From positions 1 through 64,000 of the forward strand of contig NXFV01001469.1 in NCBI GenBank assembly GCA_002803225.1: a stretch of 64,000 nucleotides of DNA. The letters are read 5' to 3'. The position numbers and the translations under genes were made by a program. Shown in pieces: positions 1 to 11,272 of the stretch. Within the stretch, counting starts at the first letter, position 1; every line of letters begins with the position of its first letter. The notes under the pieces are model-generated. The model worked only from the letters and a program-made list of their open reading frames with translations, searched no databases and was not told the origin of the DNA. Origin of the DNA: Gamarada debralockiae. Taxonomy: Eukaryota; Ascomycota; Leotiomycetes; Helotiales; Hyphodiscaceae.

Positions 1-778
1 CTCATGGATTAGAAATGGGAATTTTCTGCTACCAATGTGTTCCCTCCCACCACCTACAACAAAGAAAACAAGCTTTCTAATGCTATCAAGGCGACTGGCC
101 ATGGCATAATGGGTGTGAAGGCGATCATCCTTGGACATCTTCATCTCGAGCATGCAGGCGGTCTCGAGCACTTTGTGGGCACCGACGTGCCAATTATTAT
201 TCACGAGGAAGAGTTCAAGCATGCCTGTTGGGAGTGGCTACAGGCGCAGACATGAGGGTTATCTTGGGCATTATATGGATTTTGAACGGTTGAACGGGCA
301 GGCTTTTAAGGAACCCCACTATGACCTGTTTCAAAGCATCACGATGCACCATGCACCGGGTCATATCCCTGGTAAGCCTAATTCTCGGAGCAATGTTTCT
401 TACTTCAAATGTCTACGAGTTTTTAACTCTCTAGACATGTCTTGAGCGTAGACGACTCAAGAGACATTGTCACAACGGTAAATTTTCCCTTATTAAGTAA
501 TACTGACTCCGAGATTTAACGTCTAGGCCTATGCGCAATGTAGATAAACCTGGTGAAGGATGAGACGTTTCTTTGTACTACCGATCAGTATCATATTAAA
601 GAGAACTTTGAAGACTCACATCCGCAGGGTGGGCTTGGGAGAGGCCACACACATTGGGTCCGAAGTAATGGTATGATCAAGAATTTAAAACCGCTTTAAT
701 GTGACGCTCATTTTTGGACACGATATGGAAGTCTGTCGGGAAATTACGGAGAACAAGACTAAGGCGGTCTCTGAATAG
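1..778 (+). pseudogene. Relic of a metallo-beta-lactamase-fold lactonase
   Basis: The translated pieces resemble fungal N-acyl-homoserine-lactonase-like proteins of the metallo-beta-lactamase superfamily. From about position 13 one frame carries a WEFSATNVFPPTTYN-like stretch and the metal-binding region HLHLEHAGGLEHF; the usual Asp of HxHxDH reads as Glu. Near 225-260 the similarity jumps through two other frames (VATGADMRV, then YLGHYMDF..HHAPGHIPG), so the gene carries frameshifts. A GTAAGC donor at about 373 suggests an intron. The next exon (about 525-710) holds CAM-stop-INL, with TAG at 541-543, then TTDQYHIKENF. The final part, FGHDMEV, needs another frame and ends at 776-778. Upstream the reading is stopped by TAG at 10-12, so the 5' part is also broken or lies outside the window. 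No functional product is expected. Confidence 0.72.
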
Positions 779-3700
779 CTATTGATATGAGGCGAATCGC
801 AAATGAATTGTATGCCTTAATGATATCGTTTGGAGTAAGCGCTGTACACCAAAGTCGTCTGTCTACCGCAAGAGTCTGCTCCATACAGTCTTTGGACTCC
901 AAAAATGTCTTATGCTGTTAAATCTCTAACTTCTCTCCCCGTTCAATCGTCGCCATGGCTACACGAGCTCCAAGTGGGGCGGGGAGAATCTGGTGTACTG
1001 TACATGCTAACAGAGGTATGGATGGGAAGATGTACAAAATTCCAACACCGCCGACGAGTTTTGGCGCTATACTTATTATTTACAACGTTCAAGAACTTTA
1101 ATTTCCGCTGAAGCATTGCAGGAGATTGATACAGCGAGAAAGTATTTAGGGGAGGTGAAGGTAGGAAGTGAAAAAAATGACTTGAAGGGCGGTGCAAGGG
1201 TTGGTTCAAAAGGGTTGCCAGGATCACTGGATATGGGTATTTTATTAAAGATTGGCCGCATGTTGTTTGGAGAACTAATACTTGCGCCCTCCTTCTAGAC
1301 CGACGTATTGTATCGAGCCTTATCCAACGGTATAGGGCGGAACAGCGGCACAAGGACGAAATAGGCTGGACCGGTCCACGTGACCTGACCCCGCTCAACT
1401 CTGCCAAAGCTTGAAACTTTACAATGTTCAAAGCATAGATGCAGAAATTGAATTAAGCTAAGATCATGGATCATATCGGAGAATAGAAGCTGAATCTGAG
1501 CGTCAATACAAGTGTCTTCAGTGCAATACGAAGTACATAGGGGTAACTTCAGTCACGGGCATTTCACATGCTTGGCTAGGCTGGCTACATGAGTACAAAT
1601 AATCGGACTGTAAATCTAGGTCCCTATTACTGTTTCAGTACAATCAGCAATGAAGCTTCATGAGATTCATTACTGCAACTCACCACAGAGTAACGACGCA
1701 TTGGACTGGACAGAGATTACTTTGGCTTGAAGCGTGTTTGCTGTCAGTTCTATAGGAATCTAATATAAATTAGGTGTTTGAATGTAAATGGTATTATCTC
1801 TTGAGTAGCACGCACTACCACACAAAGAGAGAGAGGGGTATAATATGCCCCCTATAATGAATTTGAACAACAAACAAGAATATCTGGGTCACCAGCACTG
1901 TCTTCCGCCGGCATGAATCGAAAAGCTTCCTCCGAGGCCGTTGGGCTTGATCGAGTTCTCTTCCTAAATTTGTACACAATACTTTGTTAGTGCACGCTAC
2001 TGGTTTGTCGCGTTCAAGTACAGAGGAGATTGTTTCCCACCTCTGCGAGATGGGATTCGATCCGAGAGATCTTTGGTGGACAAGCAAGGTCGCTTACGCT
2101 ATTTTGTGAATCTTCAGGACAATCGTCACATAAAACAGAGACCAAGACTCTTGAATTCGGAAACCCTCTGCACCTGAATTTTGCGTTTAGCTGTAAACCG
2201 ACCGAGACAACGCCAATAAGAAATCACATTATACATTTTGCGGAGAAGTTTATCAATTAGAAATTCCAAGTGGGTATAGGTACAGTTCCAACTCCAGAAG
2301 CAGAGGTTCCACCAAAGTAGAGGTTCCGTTAAGGAAAAAATTTGCTGAAGCAGAGATTCCGCTGAAACTTCATCAACCATCGAAAAGCAGTTTGGCTGAG
2401 TAGAGATTGGAGATTCGGACTTTCGGCTAACTTCGTCTGCTCTTCGATGGAAGGTCAATGTGGAATTCTACGGACTTGTCAGACGACACTTCTTTCATTC
2501 TGGAAGCCAAAGGAACTTACATTACTGGATAGCCCTTCTTTGGGTTCAGTCGTTCTATGCTGAGCCGAGCCAAGAGTTTCGTAGTGTTTACCCAACCCGT
2601 CGACGTGTTTCCAAATAGATGAAAGGAAGTTTCGCCCGGTCCAGTCTACCATCTGAGACGCTCGTCCTACTCTAACCCTTCACTTTTTCTCCCACTTATA
2701 TTACTGAAATTACCTGGAACTCCGACCAAATGAGACTCCTCCTGCTTTCCACCGTTCCCCTTTCAACGCACCACCTCACCACCACGGCCTCCCGGGCCTC
2801 AGTAAATGCCCTTAGCCTCATCGCGAAACCATCCACACCTTTCTAACTCATTATCATCTTTCGGCCTCTGAACCCCCTGCGGCGTCCTATCCTTCCTATC
2901 AAATAAATCCCGCGGTCCATTGTCCGGATCAGGGTATTCGAGGACCCATCCCGTTGAGATGGCTCTCCAGAAATTTTTCAAACAAGACAACATAGCTTAT
3001 TCTCAAGCGCACAACTCAAAGAGATAAGAGGACAAAGTTTACAGAAAACGAAAGTGATATATCAGCAGCTGCACGATGATTATATACTTAACCATTTCGT
3101 AATCCCTTTTGGGAGACATCACGTGATATTACGTGGCGTAAGCGAGTTTCCTCCGACAAAGCCGAGATGCCGAGAAATTTTCAATCATCAAAAATTCCAT
3201 CGCGATCTCGAATCACGTTCCTTGACGAGAAGAGTATGGCCTCATAAATGAAATGAGTAAGGACCTGGCTCGGTCCAATGGCGATGCGAAGATTATTTTC
3301 TGGGCGTGAGCGGCCCTGATTCCACATCACTGGCAAGTTCCATGATTCCATATCATTGGCAAGGTAAGAAAGCTCCGACATCGTCACGACCGTTGGCCAG
3401 CCGAGGATAGCTGGTGAAGGAACCTTGCCAAGCACCTATCCTGCTTTTCTTCAGTTCTGCTTGGATATTGTGCCACTGGACATATTTGACCTAAACGACG
3501 AGCAAGGGCTCGTGGGGAAATACGATTTCGGAAGCAAGATGTTTCGAAATGGGTACGTACTCGTACCGCATGAAGCGCACATGCGGCCGCAGTCCCGCCA
3601 GCCGTGGAACCGACCACAAAGTGGTTGACAACTCTCAAATCTCAATATTATCCATACAACAGAGCCTGGAGGATCGGGACTTACACGAATTTAGTGATCA

Positions 3701-3932
3701 TATATAAGATGCTGAGAATAACTTTCAAAATGTATCTTCTTGTCAAAGCCCAGAGACGTCATTCCGAAGTGACCAGCCCCCTTTCTGCAATCCACTACTT
3801 CGGCCGCTTCCCCAATCAATCTATTCTTTTGAGCAACTGAAGTTACCAGTTAGCTGCCCTTATCAGAGCCCTCAGCCGGGGATCAACGTCGCTCAGTTCT
3901 TTTGAACGATTGATATTTCCACGCAATATAGC
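779..3932. other. Long gene-poor interval
   Basis: No convincing gene in about 3.1 kb. Open frames here have biased, non-protein-like composition, except two weak candidates: a 64-codon minus-strand frame at 2799-2993, listed separately, and a plus-strand stretch at about 3425-3590 whose translation (FCLDIVPLDIFDLND and following) looks protein-like but was not recognised. The second could be an exon relic of an unknown gene. Around 2290-2360 the motif GCAGAGGTTCC or GCAGAGATTCC recurs imperfectly. Confidence 0.5.
2799..2993 (-). CDS. Possible small protein or exon, unrecognised
   Basis: A 64-codon minus-strand frame with an ATG at 2991-2993 and a stop at 2799-2801. The translation is rich in charged and aromatic residues (for example GWVLEYPDPDNGPRDLF and DDNELERCGWFRDEAKG), more protein-like than its surroundings. 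No signal peptide, membrane segment or known domain is seen. It stands alone between two pseudogenes, so it may be a small gene, an isolated exon of a decayed gene, or chance. Confidence 0.2.
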   Translation of the reverse strand: MLSCLKNFWRAISTGWVLEYPDPDNGPRDLFDRKDRTPQGVQRPKDDNELERCGWFRDEAKGIY

Positions 3933-4874
3933 ATGGCTTCCTACGGTTTCGTCACCGAAAGAGCAACAATCGTAACTAATTTCGCATCCCAGTCAAAGGC
4001 CGCTCCTTTCTCATCACAGGCCCCAGTCAAAGCGGCATCGGTACGGAAACACTACCTCTCTCTCTCTCATGGATCTCCATCAGCCATTGTCCTCCTCGGA
4101 CGTTCTTTCGCAAAGGTTCAGCCCACAATCGACTCGATTCACTCTATAACCCCTCAATCACGAGGAAGTTTGTGTCAATCAACCTGGACTCACTATCTAG
4201 CGTGAGAGCTGCAGCCAACATCATTCTGCTGATCCATCAATCGCTCACATCGATGTGGTGGCCAACAATGCGGCCATTACGACATGTCCGTATAGCGTCA
4301 TTACGGATGGATTCGAGGCCCAATTCGCGACAAATCACCTCTCACACTTCCTTCCCACTAACTCCTTGATGCCGAAAATCCTCTCTGCAGGTCCAGACGC
4401 CCAGATTATTAACGTCTCAAGCTGGGGACATTTCGTCTCTGACATCCGCTACGACGACATTAGATTCAACAACGGGAAGAGTACTCCACGTTCCAAGTAT
4501 ACGGCTAAGCTAAAACAGCCAAGGATCTCTTCCCCGGCCTCAACCAAAAACTCGTTGCCAAGGGGATCAAATCATTTGCATTGCATCTAGGCAGCATTCG
4601 GGGCAATTTGCAGAAGTACATCATGCCTGAGATGATGCAGGAAGGGGTAAAGTTCCTCGAGCATCTCATCATGAAGATTCCGCAGAGAAAGACGTTGCAG
4701 CAGGGATGTTCAACCCCTTTGAGAGCAGCATTAGATCCGAGTCTGGGGCCGGAGGGATCGGTGTTCTTGGCTGATTGTCAGTTGACTACGGATCCTTTGC
4801 AGCTTAGAGTGTACGCGCTTGATATGGAGAATACAATGAAGTGCTGGCGGTTGAGCGAGGAGATGGTAGGTTAG
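3933..4874 (+). pseudogene. Relic of a short-chain dehydrogenase/reductase
   Basis: Fragments in several frames follow the order of a classical SDR. The frame starting with ATG at 3933 gives a normal N-terminus; the cofactor loop reads GRSFLITGPSQSGIG in a shifted frame at about 3998-4040; then LLGRSFAKVQPTIDSIH, INLDSLSSVRAAA, VVANNAAI (the NNAG-like motif), ATNHLSHF and NVSSWGH follow. The catalytic YxxxK region is reached only after another frameshift near 4480 and reads YG-stop-AK, with TAA at 4506-4508 inside the motif. The C-terminal part (KGIKSFALHLGSIRGNL, later RKTLQQG, LADCQ) runs to 4874. At least three frame changes plus a stop in the active-site motif make a functional enzyme very unlikely. 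Confidence 0.8.
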
Positions 4875-5556
4875 AAGTTTGAGTATTAGGATCACTGAAG
4901 TGGATTGAATTAATCACTGAATCCAATTGTGCGATCCAAGTGGCCAGGGAACTTCCGCAGTACAAATAGCTTCTACCTACCTTTTCACCTTCCAAAAGTC
5001 CGCCAAACTTAATTTTAACTTGTGATATTTCCCTTGTTTTGATGTGTCTGGTCGTCTGGTTGTGAACAGGTAGTGTATTTCTGATCATCGTCATCGTCAT
5101 CGGTGGCCAAATCAGGATTCGAATTTTCACAGGGCGGCTCACACCCGTGCTTCAAATATACGAAGGTAAAGGTATTAATTGGAATATGCGGCATGAATCA
5201 CTCAAACCGGTTGATAAACTCAGGGCTTCAGGTGATCTGCATGTCTAATGGCTGGTGGCTTCTCTCAAGTAATTGGAGTCGGCGATATGGATATGAATTA
5301 TGGCTATTCGCAATTCCACCATTCTAACCACTGCTGAGTGATTATCATCAATATTATAAACAGTACGCTTGGCAAAATATAACAAAAGTCGCACTCCCAA
5401 ACCAAAAGGTTATGAAAGATGCAAGTAGAATGGCCTGGCCGAGTGGCAGGTGTAATCCCCTACCTCTTTGAGAGGTCTAGGGAGCTGATTTCCACTACGA
5501 GCCGCCTTTCGCCATCAACCAGCCTCTTCTTAATGATCATACTGATGTGGCGATTT
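4875..5556. other. Intergenic, no gene seen
   Basis: No protein-like frame or RNA signature was found. The segment 4931-4958 is nearly the same as 7748-7774 in the same orientation; see findings. Confidence 0.5.
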
Positions 5557-6044
5557 TTATGTTGGCAATATAGCTCGATCAGTAGGTCTCGTGTCGTTCC
5601 CTGGGATTCTTGTAGTGGTATCCTTCTTCGTAAATGCCGAAAGCGCACTGGCCAGACTTTCCGATCTGGAGATCATGAAAACATGGGCTGAAAGTTCGTT
5701 CCCAAGACTCCGCCGTCTCTCAAGTAGGACTACAATGTTCTCAATCTCTTCAAGCCAGGCTTTAAATCGTAGTGTAGCAACTTCGCTGTCGTCATTGTAT
5801 CCCTTGGCCATGGAATTGGCATTTCCATCTAAATGAGTCAAGGAATTAACCTGTGTGTCGAGATGTAAAAATTGCTGTGGATACACTTCGGGTAGCGCAT
5901 CAACCCGTTCATCTCAATGTCAAGTTCTTCGTAGGAAACGGGCTCTTCCCTGAAATATCTTTGGGGGATGTACGCATCCACCTGGTCCCTGGCTTTGGGC
6001 GTGACAGGCTGGTTCTCTGCCACTGTTGGTTTCTTTACCGTCAC
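5557..6044 (-). other. Possible coding relic, unrecognised
   Basis: Two overlapping minus-strand frames (6044-5838 and 5886-5557) give protein-like translations: a charged stretch with DAYIPQRYFREEPVSYEELD and a helix-like stretch with LRFKAWLEEIENIVVLLERR. They cannot be joined by a convincing intron, since the only GT..AG pair would make a 36-bp intron and leads to a stop. The segment lies downstream of the HET relic on the same strand and could be its C-terminal remains or part of a separate decayed gene. No function is proposed. Confidence 0.2.
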
Positions 6045-6128
6045 CCACTATCGATCTGTGTCCGCCCTGAGCTCGCTATGCCTCGAGAATCTATCGACCG
6101 AAACTCCTTTCAGACAGATTGCTATTAA

Positions 6129-7397
6129 TTAGTCCGGCTTACCAAGTTCTTCGCAATTCAAAGCCGACATATAGAGGGGACTGCGCACGAAGTGCTTCCA
6201 TATGAGCCTGTCACGCACCGGCTCCGCTAACAGATGAACATCCTTGTTTGTCAGCCCAATCCACATGGAATAGCATTCGGATCGTATTATGTTCCGGGAA
6301 TTTGCAAATGCCGCAGGCGAGTACTCCTTCAGACTGCCGTTAATCACCTGACCAGACTAAGATGCTGTGGTCATTGGAGTTCCTTATAATCTCCTCCTGA
6401 AGTCTCATAAATGCCCGGTGGCCTTCGCCATATAACATCGGCATATTGACACCGAATATACCCATCAGACAATATGTACTATCTGTTGATAGGTCTAGAA
6501 TATACGGTGATATCTAGGGTTCAGATAGACCGAGTAGGTCAGCTCAGACCGAGTAGCTGAAGTAAGGGACTGTAGATATATGGGATGGATTGAACTTCAT
6601 ATGAAGGGATAGAGATTTTTGAATTGAAGCTTACAAAGCCTATTTTTGGACTAGCGCTATATGCACCTCAGTATTAGGGTTCTCATAACAACGCTATCTT
6701 CCAATCTCGTAGTTACCCTCTTAGATGCCCATGACATTCTTTGAGCGACACTGAAGTTTTCTAAGTCGGCACCCAGTAACACTTCAATCTGGATGCCTGC
6801 CACTTCGAAAATGACATGCTTTAGGCTGAGTATGGTACCAATTTCTTGCCAGAGTCCATTGAAAAATATCACACTTGACGGCGCAATCGGTTCTTGAAGT
6901 GTCCAACCCCTCGTAAACCATTTACTGGATAGAAATGCGGTTCGCGTGAAGCTTGGTTCATCAGTATTCTGATCTCCTCTATCCAATCTCCAGGCCACAT
7001 CCGAAAGGTACACATAACAAACTTCTGCTTGTTGGTACCATCGGTACATGGAGTTAATGGCCTCGGAGAGCTCAGAACTGCTCGTTTTGTCAATGCAGCA
7101 AGTGTCAACCCAAACATATGCAAAGCCATCCTTCACTGCTGCTTCACAAAACCGCTTGATTTTGACATACCCTGACTTTCTTAAAGTTTGCCCATACTGC
7201 AACTTATCGAGGCTGCCGCCCCAGGTGGGGTCGGCTTCGTAACAAGCGTACGCGCGTTCGTGTGGCTGCAGCTGTTGCATTTCTACAAGAGTGACTTCTT
7301 CGCCGGCTGCCCATGTGTGCGACAGTATTGCGTACGGTGGTATGTCAGCATCGTAGAACTCTTTGAGCTCGAGGGTTTTCGAGTGGAGAAGGCGCAT
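6129..7397 (-). pseudogene. HET-domain gene disrupted by a solo LTR
   Basis: HET domains are found in fungal heterokaryon-incompatibility proteins that trigger cell death on non-self recognition. Translation from the ATG at 7395-7397 starts MRLLHSKTLELKEFYD and contains the HET landmarks PPYAILSHTW, YVWVDTCCIDK, SEAINSMYRWY, WFTRGWTLQE and MSWASKRVTTRLED. At that point the frame runs into a 210-bp insertion (6484-6693). Beyond it the reading resumes with YCLMGIFGVNMPMLYGEG and ends in a stop at 6340-6342 after a one-base frameshift; protein-like sequence (SPAAFANSRNI) continues in another frame to about 6129. Both the insertion and the later frameshift disable the gene. The insertion is described separately. 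Confidence 0.85.
6479..6698 (-). mobile_element. Solo LTR with 5-bp target duplication, inserted in the HET gene
   Basis: The element spans 6484-6693 (210 bp). On the plus strand it begins TGTTG and ends CAACG, one base from a perfect TGTTG..CAACA pair of LTR ends. It is flanked on both sides by CTATC (6479-6483 and 6694-6698), a direct 5-bp target-site duplication. It interrupts the HET reading frame exactly between conserved neighbouring residues. Its sequence recurs in the opposite orientation from 50656 (TGTTGTTATGAGAAC onward), which confirms a dispersed repeat. No internal retrotransposon coding region is present, so a solo LTR left by recombination is the simplest reading. Copia or Gypsy cannot be decided. 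Confidence 0.85.
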
Positions 7398-7860
7398 GGT
7401 CCGCCCAACGCTAAAGTGGATGACTAGGACCAAATCGCAGCTTAAACCCGTTCCAATTTCAGGTATTTGTGAGTGGTTATGTTTCTACCTCCGTGTTACA
7501 ACTGTAGTTCGGTTTTTAAATGTTCAATGTAGGGAGGGCAGTGAAGATGCAGCCCCCCATGACAGTCCAATACAGGCTGCGGCTACGACATGTTGCTTCG
7601 AAAACGAATCAGGACATTTGCATTCTGCCTCCGGACGCCAACTTTGAATATGAAGATTCTTTAATCAAGATAGATGATACTCGGACGGTTGGCGTGCAAT
7701 CGTGTAATCAACGAAACAATGCGGCTGTAATCATTTGATTGAATCGGGCGAGCCAGGTGGCCAAGGACTTCCGCTGAATATATACAACGTAAAAGCAGAA
7801 TATGAACAGTACTCTCTCCTTCCTATCTCTCCCTCCTAATTCTCACTCCAAAAACCAACA
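7398..7860. other. Intergenic between HET relic and CoA-ligase gene
   Basis: This is upstream of the minus-strand HET relic and downstream of the minus-strand CoA-ligase-like gene. No gene is seen. Positions 7748-7774 nearly repeat 4931-4958. Confidence 0.5.
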
Positions 7861-9650
7861 TCACAGTTTCGCCTTAATCTGCCCACCTTCCTTAGCCAAA
7901 AGATCCTTCAACACTCTCCTAAGAATCTTCCCACTGGCACTCTTCGGTACCTCATCAATCCATCGCACCCCACCCCTCAACCTCTTATGTGCCGCGACCC
8001 TCTCCGCCAACCAATCCACAATGACCTTCCCATTTATCTCACTCCTCTCGACTCCCTCTTTAGGTACCACAAATGCAAGCGGTAGTTCTGTCGCCTGGCT
8101 CTCATCCTGTATCCCTATGACCGCAACATCATTAACCAATTGATGACTTGCGAGTATCCCTTCAAGTTCAGCTGGTGCGATCTGAAATCCCTTGAACTTG
8201 ATTAACTCTTTGACACGATCGGTGATATACATATTCCCATCTTCATCTTCGTGCCCGATATCACCGGTTTTGAAGAAGCCGTCGGAAGTCTTGCAAGCGT
8301 TGGTTGCTTCAGGATTGTTGTGGTACCCGAGAAATACATTCGGACCCGAGATCCAGACTTCGCCTTCTTTTCCAGTAAGTACCTCCTCCCCATCAGGAGA
8401 CATGAACTTGACAACCTGATTCGGGAGAGCTGGCCCGTTGGACCCTATGCCATGATTCCATACTTTCTGTATATGCGTCACTGGACTCGTCTCACTCAGG
8501 CCATAAGCTTGCTTGACTTCAGTCCCTAGACGATCCTTAACGGCATGAATGAGCTCCTTCGTAAGTGGCGCAGCTCCGGAAGTGATCATTCTCAAGGAGG
8601 AGAGATCGTAGTTTGAGACGATGGGCGATTTGGCGAGGTGCAGAATGATGGGCGGTGCAACGTAGGTGTAGGTGATTTTGTAGTCTTGGATTATGGAACA
8701 GAAGTTCTTGAGATCGAAGGAGGACATGACTATTGTCGTCAAACCGGCGTAGGCGGGGAAGTGGACTAGGCATTGAAGTCCTGGAACAGAGTGAGTTCTA
8801 TGATTCGCAGTAACAGGAGGTCGTACCGTATATGTGATAATATGGCAGTACCGACAAGATCTTGTCTTTATTCCATTTCAACAACGTTCCCTCAGAGCTG
8901 TTCACCATGAATAAGTCCGACGCAACATTGATATGGGTCAACATAACACCTGCAGCTCGGGGTCAGTGTTACTTCTTCGAAATTATTTCAAGACATAATT
9001 TGACTCCTCGGATTACACCTACCTTTCGGCAACCCGGTCGTCCCAGAAGAATACACCAAGAAAGCTAAGTCTCTCCCTGGATCCAATTTCGTCCTGCTGC
9101 CTTTCGGCAACTCGTCCAGCGTATCTGTCACGTGTCTGAACCCTCCATCTCGTTCCTCTCCAATGAGCACGACCCTCTCTTTCGGAATCCCCGCCTCAGA
9201 GGCAGCCTTCAGCGCATTTGGCAGAAGGTGTTTCTGTGTAAAAAGTGCTTTCGCCCCGCTGTCTTTCAGATGATGCTCCAATTCCCTGACCGTATATGCA
9301 GGGTTAGCGGGCGAGACGATTCCTCCAGCCCAATGACATCCCCAAGTCACTGCTGGAGTGTCGATGCAGTTCTGGGAAAAGAGAGCGAGGACATCGCCTT
9401 TCTGCCAATTCCAATGAGAACGAAGACCCGAGCCGAACTGCTCAGTCGTACGTTTGAGACTCGCATACGTGTAATTACGTCCTGAGACAGGACATTCGTA
9501 GATTACTGTTCAATCGTAAGTTGATGTTGCTTTTGAGTTTCGGGATGCAAACATAGCTTGAGAATCTGGGAAAGGCTTGTCCTTGCGCTCGAAAAGGACG
9601 GTCCAGAGGTCTGTGTGCGGGATATCAATGCGGGGTACTTTCCGCGGCAT
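7861..9650 (-). CDS. 4-coumarate-CoA ligase-like acyl-CoA synthetase, peroxisomal
   Basis: Adenylate-forming enzyme that activates an aromatic or fatty carboxylic acid as acyl-AMP and transfers it to CoA; the substrate is unknown. Joining exons 9650-9557, 9505-9023, 8949-8827 and 8780-7861 gives 539 residues, normal for the family. Visible motifs: P-loop YSSGTTGLPKG (about 183-193), YGLSET (326-331), TGD (405-407), RVKELIKFKGFQIAPAELE (about 422-440) and PKSASGKILRR with the catalytic Lys at 518. The protein ends in AKL, a PTS1-type peroxisomal signal. Introns 2 and 3 have GT..AG ends. Intron 1 (9506-9556) has a donor reading CTATGT instead of GTATGT, and reading through it hits a stop, so the first exon join is uncertain and the gene may be impaired. 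Everything else is intact. Confidence 0.85.
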
Positions 9651-9898
9651 GGTGACGTAATGCAAGCCAGAACTCAAACTCAATTACCCAACAAGTTTGT
9701 ATAAAATATCACGAGACCGACAAACGAGGATATAAAATCGCATTGAAAATGTAGTTGACTGTTAAAAAGCTGTTTATTCATTAGTAATACACGGGATCTA
9801 CATTCCAGGAAGGCGGGGAAATGACGATGGTGGAGAGCCGAGCGAGTTATGCCTGGGGCCTGGAGGAGGACACGTGATTTGACGGGGTTTGGAACAAG

Positions 9899-10025
9899 TA
9901 CCGTAGAAATTGGCAGATAAGTTAATATCATGCAAATTTTTGCCTTCTTTTTTTTTTATTCGAAAAATGATATACCCTTTGGCGGTAATAGAGGCACAAT
10001 ATCTTATCTGCCAATTGCTACGGTA
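9899..10025. mobile_element. Foldback MITE, Tc1/mariner type, in the 4CL-like promoter
   Basis: Two arms, 9899-9921 and 10003-10025, are reverse complements over 23 bases with one mismatch (TACCGTAG-A/C-AATTGGCAGATAAG). Each arm is bounded outside by TA, so the element proper is 9901-10023 (123 bp) with 21-bp terminal inverted repeats starting CCGTAG and a TA duplication. The interior is AT-rich with a poly-T run and codes for nothing. TA duplications are typical of Tc1/mariner-family elements. It sits 250 bp upstream of the CoA-ligase start and 175 bp beyond the stop of the next gene. Confidence 0.75.
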
Positions 10026-10199
10026 TCGCAGTTATAGCAGAGTGGAATAGCTTCACTCCTCACTCACACTATCGTCCAATTTCAGATTAGGATAGGGATG
10101 ACGACCCAAGAGCCCTTGAACGTAAAGAATCAAGAGTTGTGGAAATAGTACCATCAGTATATTCTATAGCTTCATAATTAATATAAAACAGTATTGGAA

Positions 10200-11272
10200 T
10201 TACCTACTCCTCCCAGTATCGCCATCCAACTCAGTATAAGTCGTCTCGCCTTCATTCCCAGCCGCCAACTCCCTAGGCGCCTCATAAGTACTCAATTCCT
10301 GTCTCCCATTGCTCTCCATAACGTCTTTCTTCTCATGCACCGTCCCATTCCCAAGCATCAAATCCCTGGCTTCATGTCCATCACCTGTCACCTTTCTCCT
10401 CATCATGAGGAACACAAGCGCAATAATCGCCGCCAAAGCAACGACGCCTACTCCGGCGCCAATTCCAGCTTTGGCGCCCGTCGAGAGCCCGGTTTTGGAG
10501 GAAGTTGAAGGGATCGAAGGTGTGCCAGATGTAGGTGTTGAAGTTGGCGAGGAAGTGCTGCTTGTCGAACTTGAAAACGGACCGTCGACTGCTGCGACGT
10601 AAAAAGCCGACGAGGTACCACAGCACGCGGTGTTATTACTACCACAACAATATTGTGTAGCATTATTTGGGCAGGGTGTAACTTGAGCGTTGTTATTCTC
10701 ATCCTACATTCCATAATCAGCCAACATCTTCCAGTTTCAAGTATAGCGGGAAAAATGCGGAGCGGGGCGCAGTGAATGCTGAGTGCATCCGTCCGCGGTA
10801 TTTCTACATACCATATCACAAGCATTAAGGGCCGTAATACAATACGGACTCATCCAGCTCGGATCCGTACAACTTTCTCGCCAATACGTCGTCACATCAT
10901 CCGCCGATTCATTCACACAGAGACCATTGGGAAGACAGCTATCGGCTGTAAAGGTGCCGGATTGTGTTTGGCGACAGCACATCGAGACCTCTTGATTTAC
11001 TGCGACAATATTTGAGTCAGCTATTGCTGATTTTCGTAAGCTCTGAGACGACATTCAACCCTAAGAGATCCCTTGCAGAGCAGAAGGGGAGAATGGCAGC
11101 CGAACGGCCTCAAAATTTACCCACTATTGCATGACGTATATTGCGAAATTTGCACTGTGCCATTTTGGCCTGCTGCCTTGGGAGGATTGTAGCATGTTAC
11201 TGTGAGTGCGGCGGGGAGGTGGAGGAGGATGAGGAGATAGAGGTATTTGGAGACGTGTTTTATGCCGCACAT
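10200..11272 (-). CDS. Secreted-domain, single-pass membrane protein, Cys-rich and Ser/Thr-rich
   Basis: Exons 11272-11125, 10999-10812 and 10703-10200 give 279 residues. Order: signal peptide from ATG at 11270-11272 (MCGIKHVSKYLYLLILLHLP), a Cys-rich ectodomain with CC and C..NGLC..YWR.SCTD patterns, a second CC-containing stretch, a Ser/Thr/Pro-rich stalk, one membrane helix (GAGVGVVALAAIIALVFLMM) and a basic, then acidic, cytoplasmic tail. This architecture resembles fungal wall-stress-sensor or Mid2-like proteins, but the family is unnamed and the role unknown. The first intron donor (GTGGGT at 11124) is weak and was chosen because it keeps frame; the second intron is canonical. The S/T stalk is probably O-mannosylated (inference). 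Confidence 0.75.

Noticed and set aside
943..1431. 162-codon minus-strand open frame
   Set aside because: Composition is Ser/Arg/Leu/Pro-rich without domain or protein-like pattern; no supporting introns or family similarity.
5430..5480. tRNA-like word (GGCCTGGCCGAGTGGC)
   Set aside because: Resembles a tRNA A box, but no B box or cloverleaf follows.
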